Below, one piece after another: positions 36,489 through 45,923 of a stretch of DNA of 64,000 nucleotides. The notes below the pieces were generated by a model. The model was not told where the DNA came from and made no database searches. It saw only the letters and a program-made list of their open reading frames with translations. The stretch is from positions 156,231-220,230 of the forward strand of contig CAVZWU010000008.1 of the NCBI GenBank assembly GCA_963779095.1, written 5' to 3'. The first letter of the stretch is position 1. Each line of letters begins with the position of its first letter. The DNA comes from Roseiarcus sp963779095. Lineage in GTDB: Bacteria > Pseudomonadota > Alphaproteobacteria > Rhizobiales > Beijerinckiaceae. Position numbers and translations under genes: made by a program.

Positions 36489-36832
36489 TTCCGATCCCGA
36501 GTGGGGCGCGCGTGTGGCTAGTGACCGGCCACACCGATATGCGCAAAGGATTCGACGGTCTGGCGCTGATCGTCCAAGAGACATTGAGGCGCGACCCGCA
36601 TTCCGGCCATCTGTTCGTTTTTCGCGGCCGCCGCGGGTCTCTGATCAAGTGTCTTTGGAGCGACGGCCAGGGCTTATGCCTGTTCTCAAAGCGATTGGAG
36701 CGCGGGCGATTCCTGTGGCCATCGTTGGCTGACGGAACGGTGACGATCTCGACGGCCCAGCTTTCCTATCTGCTGTCGGGCATCGATTGGCGCATGCCGC
36801 AAGAGACATGGCGTCCGACGGCGGTCGGATAG
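36485..36832 (+). CDS. tnpB: IS66 accessory protein TnpB
   Basis: A 115-residue IS66 Orf2 protein: PSGARVWLVTGHTDMRKGFD, GHLFVFRGRRGSLIKCLWSD and GQGLCLFSKRLERGRFLWP are the family signature. Needed with TnpA and TnpC for transposition. Coupled to tnpA by a 4-base overlap. Confidence 0.95.
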   Translation: MIPIPSGARVWLVTGHTDMRKGFDGLALIVQETLRRDPHSGHLFVFRGRRGSLIKCLWSDGQGLCLFSKRLERGRFLWPSLADGTVTISTAQLSYLLSGIDWRMPQETWRPTAVG

Positions 36833-36902
36833 GAGAAAAATCGGCTGAAGAAACGCAAAAAGGGGCGCCTCAAACGGCCGATTTTGTGATTCCATGTGAT
36901 TC

Positions 36903-38537
36903 GTGGACGCCGATCTTTCCTCGCTTCCGGACGACCTCGATGCGCTGAAAGCGGCGCTGATTGCGGCGCGGACCGAAGCTGCGGCGGAGAAGGCGTGCGC
37001 CGTCGCGGCCGTCGCGGAACTGGCGCAGGGTCGCGCGCTGATCGCGCATCTCAATCTTGAGATCGAAAAGTTGCGGCGCACGATTTACGGACCTCGCTCC
37101 GAGCGCACGGCGCGGCTGCTCGACCAATTGGAGCTTCAGCTCGAGGAGGCAGAGGCCGACGCGGCGGAAGATGATCTCGCCGCCGAACATACGAAGCCCT
37201 CCACCACGGTCAGATCCTTCGCGCGCAAGCGACCGGCGCGAAAACCGTTCCCGGATCATCTGCCGCGTGAGCGCGTCGTGATCCCAGCGCCGCAGAGCTG
37301 CCCTTGCTGCGGCTCGGCCAAGCTGTCGAAGCTCGGCGAGGACATCACGGAGACGCTCGAGGTTATCCCGCGTCAATGGAAGGTGATCCAGACCGTGCGC
37401 GAGCGCTTCTCATGCCGCGAATGCGAGACGATCACCCAGCCGCCGGCGCCCTTCCATGTGACGCCGCGCGGCTTCGCTGGCCCCAATCTGCTGGCGATGA
37501 TCCTGTTCGAGAAGTTTGGTCAACATCAGCCGCTCAATCGCCAGAGCGAGCGCTACGCCCGAGAAGGCGTGGATCTTAGCCTATCGACGCTCGCTGACCT
37601 GGTCGGCGCCTGCGCCGCCGCCTTGGGGCCCCTGCACAGGTTGATCGAACGCCACGTTCTGTCGGCTGAGCGCCTGCACGGCGATGACACCACGGTTCCG
37701 ATCCTGGCGAAAGGCAAGACCGAAACTGGCCGCGTCTGGACTTACGTCCGCGACGACAGGCCGTTCGGCGGCAAGGACCCGCCGGCCGCGTTGTTCTACG
37801 CCTCGCGCGATCGCCGCGGCGAGCATCCTGAGCGTCATCTGACGAACTGGAGCGGCGTCCTCCAGGCCGACGCGTTCAGCGGCTACGCCAGACTTTATCC
37901 GCCCGATCGGAAACCGGGCCCGATCGTCGAAGCGCTATGTTGGAGCCACGCCAGACGCAAGTTCTTCGAACTCGCCGACATCGCCGCCAACGCGAGGCGG
38001 GGTAAGAACGCCGCGCCGATCTCGCCGATCGCGCTGGAGGCGGTCAAACGCATCGACGCCATCTTCGAGATCGAGCGCGAGATCAACGGCGTCACGGCCG
38101 AGGAGCGGCTCGCCGCGCGCCGCTCAAGGAGCGCGCCGCTCGTCGCCGCGCTCGAAGAGTGGACGCGCTCTGAACGCGCCAAGCTCTCCCGGCACAATGC
38201 CGTCGCCAAGGCCATCGATTACATGCTCACCCGTTGGCCGGCCTTCTCCCGCTTCCTCGAAGACGGGCGTATCTGCTTGACGAACAACGCGGCGGAAAGA
38301 GCGCTGCGCGGTCTGGCCTTGGGAAGAAAGTCATGGCTCTTCGCCGGCTCGGAGCGCGGGGCTGAGCGCGCCGCGATCATGTACACGCTGATTCAGACCG
38401 CAAAGCTCAACGACATCGATCCGCAGGCTTGGCTCGCCGACACTCTTTCCAAGATCGCCGAGACGCCGCAGACCCGGCTCGGCAAACTCCTACCCTGGAA
38501 CTGGATGTCCGACCGCCGCTCGCGCGCCGCCGCTTAA
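36903..38537 (+). CDS. tnpC: IS66 transposase TnpC
   Basis: A 544-residue DDE transposase starting at GTG 36903. It has an N-terminal leucine-zipper-like helix (LIAHLNLEIEKLRRTIYG), a zinc finger (CPCCGSAKL ... CREC), catalytic region markers LHGDDTTVPIL and QADAFSGYARLY, then the NNAAERALRGLALGRKSWLF block with the catalytic Glu. Intact. Confidence 0.95.
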   Translation: MDADLSSLPDDLDALKAALIAARTEAAAEKACAVAAVAELAQGRALIAHLNLEIEKLRRTIYGPRSERTARLLDQLELQLEEAEADAAEDDLAAEHTKPSTTVRSFARKRPARKPFPDHLPRERVVIPAPQSCPCCGSAKLSKLGEDITETLEVIPRQWKVIQTVRERFSCRECETITQPPAPFHVTPRGFAGPNLLAMILFEKFGQHQPLNRQSERYAREGVDLSLSTLADLVGACAAALGPLHRLIERHVLSAERLHGDDTTVPILAKGKTETGRVWTYVRDDRPFGGKDPPAALFYASRDRRGEHPERHLTNWSGVLQADAFSGYARLYPPDRKPGPIVEALCWSHARRKFFELADIAANARRGKNAAPISPIALEAVKRIDAIFEIEREINGVTAEERLAARRSRSAPLVAALEEWTRSERAKLSRHNAVAKAIDYMLTRWPAFSRFLEDGRICLTNNAAERALRGLALGRKSWLFAGSERGAERAAIMYTLIQTAKLNDIDPQAWLADTLSKIAETPQTRLGKLLPWNWMSDRRSRAAA

Positions 38538-38949
38538 CCGCGGCCCTCCCCGGAGGGTTACGCTGGAGGTGCCCCAGTGAGGCCTGAACCTTGTCCAGAT
38601 GGGTGCCGGCCAGCGACTGCGCCCCTTGATTGGCGCTCCAGATGAAGTCGTCGAGGTTTCCGACGGCCTGCTTGGCGGCGGCGAGATTGCGTTCGGCGCG
38701 GTTGCGCGCATCGAAGAAGAAGTAGGCCGATCCCGAGGCCGCAACCGCCAGAAGAAAGAACGCGGCGGCCGCAATCGCGGTCATCCGCTGCCGCCAGCGG
38801 GCGGCGCGTCCCGACAGCGTGACGAAATCGATCAGCTCCGGCTCAAGCTCGCCCTTGAGCGCGGCGACGGCGGCCTCGGCGTTGGCGAGTCTCCGCCCCG
38901 GGGGGATGAGCCGGTCCTTGCTTCGCTTGTCCGCGAGCCAGGCTTTGCA

Positions 38950-39027
38950 AGCGACGTCGACGTTTCCGACGACGAATGGGCGCTTGTCGCGCCGTATCTG
39001 ACGCTTCTGCCGGAGGACCCTGGCTGA
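38950..39027 (+). pseudogene. IS5-type transposase N-terminal remnant
   Basis: About 25 codons reading SDVDVSDDEWALVAPYLTLL then PEDPG and a stop. The DVSDDEWALVAPYLTLLPED string is the conserved N-terminus of IS5-family (IS427/ISL-type) transposases. It abuts the truncated 5' end of the TPR-type gene and so probably marks an earlier deletion. Confidence 0.65.
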
Positions 39028-39470
39028 CCTCCACCTCGTCGCCTTTGCATGCATTATCCTCAAAAACGTCGCTAAACTGGCCGCAGCAGGTTCCTAACAG
39101 CCTCTAGCGACGTCATCAGCGCCTCAGTGGTCGCTTCGTCAGCCTGCACGATGCCGACGTGATGCGGAAGCGGGTCCCGGAGGATGATTTCGCCTGCCGA
39201 GGCCTGATCGATGTGGGGATGGAGCCATTCATTAAGAATTGCGGCAATCCTCGCCGCCTACGTCGCACACACGACGATGAGCAAGCACGCCCGCCGCCGG
39301 AGCGCGTGTGGGCGTCCTGAAGGACGTGTTGCTTGAGCCCAGGCAGACCTCTATGAGGCTCGCATTGCGTTCGAGGTTCCAGTCCTTTCTCGTCAGCCGA
39401 AGATCTCGCATGCTGGGACATGCGCAATTCATCGACCAGCTGTAGCCAAAAATCGGCTGCTGGGCCAAAA
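39028..39470. other. Decayed sequence, no intact gene
   Basis: Minus-strand frames give short protein-like stretches, for example ILNEWLHPHIDQASAGEIIL then RDPLPHHVGIVQADEATTEA ending at about 39079, but they lack starts and are broken by stops further right. The pieces may be remnants of a gene lost between the IS5-type scar and the glycosyltransferase. No family recognised. Confidence 0.35.
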
Positions 39471-40325
39471 TCATATGATACGACAAAGCTTCAGCGTTTC
39501 AATGCAGCGCCGCCAGCGCAGGAGAAGAAGCATTCCTAGCACTGGGGCCCAATAACGAAATGGCACCCGTCTGATTCGGACCATTTCGCCGGGCAACACA
39601 AGCAGCGCCGCAACCGCTCGCGAGGCACAAGCCCGTCGCGACATGCCCCATCGCATGGCGAGATGGAAACGCTCTCGCGTGATGCGAGTTTGCTTTGCGG
39701 CGACAGCTCCAAATGTTCGTCGAGCAGGGTGTTCGACGATCGTGGTCGCATCAAACACCAACTGATATCCGTCGCGAATGGCTCGCCAACACCAGTCAGT
39801 GTCCTCGCTCAGTGTATCGTCGAACTGCCCAACTGCCAGAAAGGTAGCTCTACTCATGAATAAGTTCGCGGTCGCGACGAAGCGCTTCTTGTACGCGTAG
39901 CGCGCCATGTCGAAAGCGAAGGCGAGCTCGTAAGCTTCCGCTGCGCTTGGCCGGGCCGGATCAGCTGCTGTGACGACGATGCCGCCACCAACAAAATTCC
40001 TTGTCGTTACCAGAGCCGTTCCACGCTGAAGCCAGTCGGGACGCGGCAGGCAATCGGCGTCGGTGAAGGCCAGGACGTCACCCCGGGCTTCGCTAGCGCC
40101 GCGGTTACGCGCGGGCCCGGCACCCGGCTGCTGCTCTATTAGCAAACGCGCCCGTCCCCCGATACAGTTCAAGACCGCCGCGGAACCGCAGGCTGAGCCG
40201 TTGTCGACCACCAGAATTTCAAAGCGATCCCGGCCAAAATTCTGGCCCTCCAATGCGACCATACACCGAGCCAAGCCCGGCAGATCGTCAAGATGAGGAA
40301 TGATGATTGAAACGAACGTCGTCAT
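39471..40325 (-). CDS. Family 2 glycosyltransferase
   Basis: A 284-residue GT-A glycosyltransferase from ATG 40325: VSIIIPHLDDLPGLARCMVA, EILVVDNGSACGS, GPARNRGASEARGDVLAFTD ADC (DxD-type metal site TDAD), and EDTDWCWRAIRDGYQLVFDA near the catalytic region. The C-terminus (VPFRYWAPVLGMLLLLRW) is hydrophobic and may anchor it to the membrane. It likely adds a sugar to a surface glycan. It is divergent from the aminotransferase gene, with which it shares the 170-base promoter gap. Confidence 0.88.
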   Translation of the reverse strand: MTTFVSIIIPHLDDLPGLARCMVALEGQNFGRDRFEILVVDNGSACGSAAVLNCIGGRARLLIEQQPGAGPARNRGASEARGDVLAFTDADCLPRPDWLQRGTALVTTRNFVGGGIVVTAADPARPSAAEAYELAFAFDMARYAYKKRFVATANLFMSRATFLAVGQFDDTLSEDTDWCWRAIRDGYQLVFDATTIVEHPARRTFGAVAAKQTRITRERFHLAMRWGMSRRACASRAVAALLVLPGEMVRIRRVPFRYWAPVLGMLLLLRWRRCIETLKLCRII

Positions 40326-40494
40326 TGCGACCTCTTGGACCCTTGATGCGAAGCGAACTCTGTTGCGAGTTGAATTTAGTTGCTAGTCCGCGTGAAATTC
40401 CTGAAGACCGTCTGAAGAAAGTCGAGATTGATGTGGCGCCAGACGTGCGCGATTGTGGTTGAGAACCTGCCAATTCCTGCATGGAGATTGCGTT

Positions 40495-41616
40495 GTGACC
40501 GTCGCATTCAATCGAACGGAAAAGTATAGCATCGACTTCTTCGGCTGCGTCGGCGACTATGCTGAGCTCTCGGCCGCCATGCTCGACCGCACGGCGGCCG
40601 TGCTCGCGTCAGGACAAGTACTGGGGGGACCGGACGTTGCGAGGTTCGAGGCGCGGGTTGCCACTCTGGCTGGCCGCAAGCACGCGGTGGCAGTGGGATC
40701 TGGTACCGACGCATTATTCTTCGCGCTGCTTGGTGCTGGCATTGAGCCCGGTGACGAGGTGTTGGTCCCAGCCATTAGCTTCGTCGCTTCAGCAAGCGCG
40801 ATCTTGAGGGCCAGGGCACGGCCGGTGTTCGTGGATATAGGTTCCGACGTCGCGATCGACCTTGATCGCGCCGCGCAACTGATAACGCCGGCAACGCGCG
40901 CGTTGGTTCATGTGCACCTATTTGGCGCCATGAGCGATCCTGAGCGGGCAGAGCGGTTCGCCGCCCGGTATCGCATCGCGTTGGTGGAGGACTACGCCCA
41001 GTCATTCGGCGCGTCTTACTCCGGTCGCCCGGCGGGCTCGCTTGGGATCGCAAGCGCGACGAGTTTCGACCCGACCAAGGTCGTCGGCGCTCCCGGCAGC
41101 GGCGGCGCGCTGGTTACCAACGACCCGGCGATTGCGGCGCGCGCCCGTCGCCTCCGGCTGCACGGCCAAAGCGAAAACGGCTTCGTTGAGCTTGGTTTTA
41201 ATTCGCAGTTGTCGAGTGTTGGAGCCGCGATTCTCAACCTCAAGCTTGAGCGCCATGCCGAGTGGACCCAGCGTCGAGCGGCGATTGCGACCCGCTACAT
41301 CTCCGGGCTGGCCGATCTCCCGATCGCACTGCCACCGGTCGACGCGCAGGTATTACATGTTTGGCACAAGTTCATTGTCCTGACCGAGCAACGGGACGCG
41401 TTGGCAATGGCCCTCGAGGCGCAGGGCATCCCGTTTCGCGTACATTACGATCGCCCACTCCCTAAGGAGGAGTTATTTGACGTCGCGCAGAAGGACGCGG
41501 ATTTTCCCAACGCGCTCGACTACTGCCGGCGCACCTTATCGCTGCCAATCCATACTCATCTGAGCGATGACGAAGTCGACCGTGTGATCGCCGCCGTCCG
41601 CGCGTTCTTCGCGTGA
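40495..41616 (+). CDS. DegT/DnrJ/EryC1/StrS aminotransferase (nucleotide-sugar)
   Basis: A 373-residue PLP enzyme from GTG 40495, with GGAG nine bases upstream. Features: GGPDVARFEARVATLAGRKH, AVGSGTDALFFALLGAGIEP GDEVLVPAISFVASASAIL, VEDYAQSFGASY, and SFDPTKVVGAPGSGGALVT containing the PLP lysine. These enzymes aminate keto-sugars for O-antigen, capsule or glycosylated products. The last codon overlaps the next gene (GTGA). Confidence 0.92.
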   Translation: MTVAFNRTEKYSIDFFGCVGDYAELSAAMLDRTAAVLASGQVLGGPDVARFEARVATLAGRKHAVAVGSGTDALFFALLGAGIEPGDEVLVPAISFVASASAILRARARPVFVDIGSDVAIDLDRAAQLITPATRALVHVHLFGAMSDPERAERFAARYRIALVEDYAQSFGASYSGRPAGSLGIASATSFDPTKVVGAPGSGGALVTNDPAIAARARRLRLHGQSENGFVELGFNSQLSSVGAAILNLKLERHAEWTQRRAAIATRYISGLADLPIALPPVDAQVLHVWHKFIVLTEQRDALAMALEAQGIPFRVHYDRPLPKEELFDVAQKDADFPNALDYCRRTLSLPIHTHLSDDEVDRVIAAVRAFFA

Positions 41617-42696
41617 GACAGCACACCCTCTTCATAGGCACCAGTCCGCTGATGCTTATGCGGGCGCTTGCGCTGGCGGAGGCTGGAGATCGGATAACAA
41701 TCGTCGACCGAGCGAAGGTCGTAGGCGGATCATGGACCACCCCACCCCTGGTGGGGCTGGACAGTGTCGAGTGCGGTGTGCACCTGCTCGAAAACCGACC
41801 GCGGTTCTATGCCTTACTGCGACGCTTGGGTGTTAGGCTCGAGCATGATGAGATGTGCAGCATGGTTTGGCGGTCTAGGCGGTTCAGAATGGCATCGTCA
41901 CGAGGGCTGTTCCATGCGCTCGTTGCACTGAACGCCGCCCGACGAGGACAACTCGATCGATGTTCGCGCGTCGCGATTAGCGCTATGCGCAGCATCTTCA
42001 ACATCGGTACCGGCTTCGAATATCCGGCGGCCGGCTGTCGTGAGCTCCACGAGCGCCTGACTTAAGAACTCGCCTGCCACGCTGTCAGACCGATGCTGGG
42101 GATCGAGGTCCAACGAATTGCGGTAGATAAAGCTGGCGTGAGGTGCGAAACATCGGCTGGAAGTCATCAACGCTGACCGCGTAGCAATTGGATCACGTGC
42201 TCATGCGCCCTTGTTCATCAATATTCGAGAGGTCAAATCCTCGATCGAGCATGATCGGGTTGTGTCCCTCGTGTTACGCGGCTTCGATCCCGAGCGATCC
42301 CGTTACAGTTACGTTGAGCTGCTGCACGACCCTCATCTGAAGCGAGTTCGTGACGTGACCCAATACTGCGCTCCGCAAGTGGCGGACAACGAATTTGTGC
42401 TCTGCGCTCAGCTACGCGCTTCCGGCGAACAAATGTTTGCGGCGGATGGCACCAACGCCATCGCCAAATATCTTGAAGATCTCGGCTTCTTGTCCGCTCA
42501 AGCCCGGCTATCGGATAGTGCAGTGAACGCCTACGAATTCGAGACAATCACGGACGCGAGCTTGCTCGAGGTTGAGCGTCGCGGCTTGGGCCGCATCATA
42601 GCCGTGCGCACCACCGACTTCGCCGATTGCTTTATGATCTGGGTGCAAAGAGGTGACCGAACATCGCCTTTGCGCAAAGCAAATTGTAAAAGATGA
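41613..42696 (+). pseudogene. FAD/NAD(P)-binding oxidoreductase, broken by a stop and a frameshift
   Basis: Starts at GTG 41613: HTLFIGTSPLMLMRALALAE AGDRITIVDRAKVVGGSW is a Rossmann dinucleotide-binding fold of the FAD-dependent amine oxidase/UDP-galactopyranose mutase type, although the usual GxGxxG is degenerate. An in-frame TAA at 42063-42065 follows ELHERLT; the same frame continues ELACHAVRPMLGIEVQ. A shift near 42130-42150 leads to HRLEVINADRVAIGSRAHAP and on to a stop at 42696. Translationally coupled to the aminotransferase. Whether the damage is real or from sequencing is not clear. Confidence 0.55.
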
Positions 42697-42864
42697 GGGA
42701 AAAGGCAGTGACAAGTTTGGTGGAGTTACGGGTGAAGTTTAAGAAGCGCTATCGGAAGAGGTCAGCAGCAACAGGCCTTCCCTCACGCGACCGACGGTGG
42801 CGTTCGCCTCACGAAGAGGTTGGCGATCGATCTCAATCGCTTCGAGTAGTTAGTACTGGTGCTA

Positions 42865-43930
42865 TCAGTCTCCCGATCGGGCAGACACCCTAAGACGGGC
42901 CCAGCGGTCGTCGCGCAGTGCAGTGCCAGTTTCCAGACGTTTCAGTTGAGTCATCGCGAAGGCCGCGGTCTGGCTTGAGTCGCGAAGGAACCCGACACAT
43001 CGTTTGAGCCCAATCTCGAGCGAAACGGATGGCTTGAAGCCGAGGAGACTGCCGGCCTTCGTGTTGTCAAGCGCGCCTCGGCTTGGTCTAGCCGAGTCGA
43101 TGACGGGCAACACTTCATAGCGCAAATCGGGAAATTGAAGTTGCAACGCGGCGATCACGTCAAGTAGCGGGTGCGCATACCCGTAGCTGAGATTGAATGT
43201 TTCCCCGGCAGCCGCCGGTTTGAAAGCTGCTCGCATCAACCCCTCTGCGACGTCCTCGACATAACTGAAGTCAATCGACGCATCGGCAGTCGCGCGCACC
43301 GTTAGCGGAAGGCCGGCGACCGCTTGCGCACAGAAGAGCGAGATAACGCGACTATAGGTGTCCCCCGGACCATAGACGGCCATCGGTCGGACGATGACTG
43401 TTTCCACTACGCCTCGCGCACCAAGTTCTCGGACCATCTCCTCGGCAGCCAACTTCATTCGCCCGTAGGCGTTGATCGGTCTTGGTTCGCGCGTCTCAGC
43501 GGCGAGCGTACCGAAGAAGTTGCCGTAAACCATGCTCGACGACACCTGTACGATCCGCTTGACCGAGTTGGCGCTCGCGACCGCCGAAACCAAATTGCGG
43601 GTGCTTTCCACGATGTCGCGCTCGCACGCGTCAGGGTCGCGATCCGCTGAAGTTACGATCGGGTTACCGGCTAGGTTGATGACAAGATTCGGCTGGTGCT
43701 CGGCGAAACAGGAAACTAGTTTCTGGCTGTCTAAGAGGTCCACGCGTTCGATCGTGGCGCCGGCTAATAACGTCCGCCGTAAATTAAGGTCGCGGTCGTG
43801 TTTCGGCAACGCGTAGGAGCGAAAGGCATCTAGGACGACAGTCTCGAAGCCCGCACAACTGAGCCGCCGGATCAGATACGCGCCGATGAAGCCCGCTCCG
43901 CCCGCAACCAGAACCTTAGCGATGGCTCAC
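42865..43930 (-). CDS. NAD-dependent epimerase/dehydratase (extended SDR)
   Basis: About 354 residues: VLVAGGAGFIGAYLIRRLS (GxxGxxG), LVINLAGNPIV, VQVSSSMVYGNFFG, YGRMKLAAEE (YxxxK with upstream Ser), VRPMAVYGPGDTYSR and DFSYVEDVAEGLMRA, all typical of sugar-nucleotide epimerases. The reading frame of the N-terminal Rossmann segment has no ATG/GTG/TTG; a one-base loss at GAGCCATCG (about 43923) would connect it to GTG 43930. It converges on the broken oxidoreductase and belongs to the same glycan cluster. Confidence 0.82.
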
Positions 43931-44195
43931 CCCCGGTTTCACCGGAGCCCTGACTTTGCGTTGAAAAAGAGCCTAAGGCAAGTCACGGATTGCCGGTAAT
44001 ATGACCTGATTATCGCTCTTGTGTTTCGCACACGATCTTGGTACATGAATCAGGCACGAGAGGTTGATTTCCTAACGAAATCATTGGCGTAATGGTTGCA
44101 AAGACCAGTCCTTTCCTGGGCAGCATCGATCCGCTGTTAGCCGCGACGGCGCAAGCCCGTCTGTAACGGGATGATTGCGCCCAGGTATTCCTGGA
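43931..44195. other. Intergenic stretch, no gene seen
   Basis: No supported gene. It separates the glycan genes from IS21 and recombinase remnants. Confidence 0.4.
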
Positions 44196-44340
44196 TCATG
44201 CCGCCGCGTCCGCGTAGGTGGGGTTGCCGCTCTGGTGCCACGCCGCGAGAGGGAACTGGGAGGTGACAATCGATCGGCGGCCATAACGTTCTTCGAGGAT
44301 GATCGCGCAGTTGCGGCCTTCGCCGGTCGGATCAACCGGG
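44196..44340 (-). pseudogene. IS21-type istB C-terminal remnant
   Basis: The minus strand reads CAIILEERYGRRSIVTSQFP, LAAWHQSGNPTYADAAA, matching the sensor-like segment of IstB (LEDRYGRRSTIVTSQ...W...GDPTYADAILDR), then a stop. It is a different subgroup from the intact istB at 45924 and shows old decay of another IS21-type element. Confidence 0.65.
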
Positions 44341-44459
44341 TAGAAGGCAGCAAGCGCGCATTCAACTCAAAGTGACGGGAGGCGCCGTCATGGCGCGCGC
44401 CTCCCGTCCAGGCGGCCTTCGCCGAAGGCCTACCTCAGAGCGGCGCGTCGCATTGGGCG

Positions 44460-44552
44460 TGTGTGTCCCGTAAATGACCCTTTCTGGGACGAAATTTGCG
44501 ACGCGCGAAATCAACGACTTGCGTGTCCCATAATTTTGTCCCACAATGCTGC
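44460..44552 (+). promoter_or_regulatory. Possible resolvase recombination (res-like) site
   Basis: Just before the recombinase gene are three GTGTCCC/GGGAC motifs: GTGTCCCGTAAATGACCC with TTTCTGGGAC, and GTGTCCCATAATTTTGTCCC. Repeated, partly inverted motifs directly upstream of a resolvase are the expected layout of a res site and its autoregulatory promoter. Not matched to a specific res family. Confidence 0.35.
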
Positions 44553-45173
44553 ATGCTAATCGGCTATGCGCGTGTCTCGACAGTTGACCAGAACCTCGCT
44601 CTGCAGCGCGATGCCCTTACGGCTGCTGGATGCGAGCGCATTTTCACGGACGAGGGTGTAAGTGGCAGCGTCACTGCCCGGCGCGGCCTCGATGCGGCCC
44701 TTGCCGACGCGAATCCCGGAGATACCCTCGTTGTCTGGAAACTGGACCAACTCGGCCGATCCTTGTCCCACTTGGTTACGCTCATCGCCGAGCTCGGGAC
44801 ACGCGGCGTCAACTTCTGCAGCTTGTCAGACCCGATCGACACGCCAAGTTCCGGCGGACGCTTGGTCATGCACATTATGGGGGCTCTGGCCGAGTTCGAG
44901 CGGGGCTTAATTGTCGAAAGGACGCAGGCCGGAATCCAGGCGGCGAAGAAGCGCGGAGTTCGCCTGGGTCGACGACCGTCTCTTGCTCCTCCGCAGGTTG
45001 ATCACGCTCGGGCGCTGATTGAGCGTGGAGAATCTCCTCGCGCGGTTGCGCGTACTATGCATGTCGGAAAGTCTACGCTCTATCGTGCTCTGAAGGATAC
45101 TGACGGCCAACGCATCCCTACCCTCCCAACAGCGGCCCCCGGCTCACGGGGCTATCAGACTGCCCGGTACTGA
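44553..45173 (+). CDS. Serine recombinase (Tn3-type resolvase/invertase)
   Basis: A 206-residue site-specific recombinase: MLIGYARVSTVDQNLALQRD contains the catalytic Ser9; VVWKLDQLGRSLSHLV and GALAEFERGLIVERTQAGI are the family blocks; the C-terminal HTH is ESPRAVARTMHVGKSTLYRA. The ATG at 44553 gives the canonical length. The next 175 bases (45174-45348) hold no gene. It probably belongs to a lost Tn3-like transposon, since no tnpA is near. Confidence 0.92.
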   Translation: MLIGYARVSTVDQNLALQRDALTAAGCERIFTDEGVSGSVTARRGLDAALADANPGDTLVVWKLDQLGRSLSHLVTLIAELGTRGVNFCSLSDPIDTPSSGGRLVMHIMGALAEFERGLIVERTQAGIQAAKKRGVRLGRRPSLAPPQVDHARALIERGESPRAVARTMHVGKSTLYRALKDTDGQRIPTLPTAAPGSRGYQTARY

Positions 45174-45348
45174 ATGCGAAGTCCGCGGACGCATCAAGGC
45201 GGTGCTGGATACGCTCAAGGCGCTCGGGGCGGACTTTAGCTACGTCTGGACAGTCGGGGACGAATGTCGCGACCCTCCCCGATCTGCCTCCCGCCCAGTC
45301 GTCAGTCGGCCGGAGTCCTTTGATGCGTTCTAGGTTTGGCCGCCATCG

Positions 45349-45769
45349 TCAACCAATTTGACTTTCGAAGATCAACCGCGGATTCCGGCGACAGGTGGCG
45401 GCGACCCCCGCCGCATCGGAGGTCCTCGCCTTCAAGACGCTGCCGATGACGTCAACGGGTAGGCAGAGCCCAAATTTGAGCGACGATGCAAGATCCTCCG
45501 GCAGCTTTGGATGGATCGAAACCTGATCAATGCGGCGCAGAGCCTTCGCGACATATTGCGGATCGCTGGCTCTTAGGGCGACGGTGAGATCGTCGAAACC
45601 AATGATAAGGATGCCCTGATCGGCCAGACCAGCTGCGATCGAGGCAGTCGCTGCGCCGCCTGCAAAAGCCCAAATGACGACACGATCGCCGCCACCCGAC
45701 ACTATGGGAAGCAACTCCGCGTCAACGAAAGCGAGGCGACCCCGTATGTGAGCAAGAGCCGCTTCAGCG
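45349..45769 (-). pseudogene. Helicase C-terminal fragment, probable BREX-2 brxHI remnant
   Basis: The frame is open right up to the IS21 boundary at 45769 and reads AEAALAHIRGRLAFVDAELL, VVIWAFAGGAATASIAAGLA, ALRRIDQVSIHPKLPEDLAS then SLKFGLCLPVDVIGSVLKAR, stopping at 45349. The W-x-FAGG and LK.(G/S).CLP.D motifs are those of the C-terminal part of large Lhr-like DEAD/DEAH helicases. It lies on the same strand as pglW and pglX and in the position expected for brxHI, the last gene of a type 2 BREX operon. About 140 residues remain. The BrxHI assignment is inferred from context. Confidence 0.55.
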
Positions 45770-45923
45770 TGTCAATCGGCGCGGAAACGGACCCCCGGAT
45801 CGGCGTGCAAAAGGGACCCCTTGGTTGGTGACGGATCGAGGCGGCAGCGCACGCCCCGGCGTAGCTGGTTGGGGTTGCGCAGCCGGGGCGAGCGCGGATC
45901 GGTGAGGGGCTGTTGTTGTGAGG

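Larger units (their letters stand above)
36001..38559 (+). mobile_element. IS66-family insertion sequence, complete, 2559 bp
   Basis: The ends GTATCCCTCCGGCGAGGGCC and, inverted, GTAACCCTCCGGGGAGGGCC are the terminal repeats. The 8-bp target duplication GCTGGAGG is at 35993-36000 and 38560-38567. It carries tnpA, tnpB and tnpC, all intact, so it may still be active. Confidence 0.95.
34926..38945 (-). pseudogene. Membrane-anchored TPR-type protein, split by IS66 and truncated at its 5' end
   Basis: Two pieces on the minus strand. 38945-38560: RLANAEAAVAALKGELEPEL, a membrane helix (RMTAIAAAAFFLLAVAASGS), then AERNLAAAKQAVGNLDDFIW. 36000-34926: repeated TPR-like helices (YAQKAADQGRSTATRMAELD; LEGATALARSLMTTFPTIP; RFEESLQTFKQLVTDFPSDP; ANADLDEALELARRNSKADA). 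Removing IS66 and one copy of the 8-bp duplication joins DKVQASLGHLQ to QSLDQLLSEDPDNLDLLAIR in frame. The 5' end is cut by an IS5-type remnant, so the protein's N-terminal domain (possibly a TIR or other effector domain) is missing. Confidence 0.7.

Noticed and set aside
42693..42893. Short basic open frame between the oxidoreductase and the epimerase
   Set aside because: No ribosome binding site or recognisable composition; overlaps the epimerase end.
45349..45769. PglX C-terminus instead of a helicase
   Set aside because: The WAFAGG and KFGLCLP motifs are helicase C-terminal features; methyltransferase motifs such as NPPY are absent. Still uncertain.
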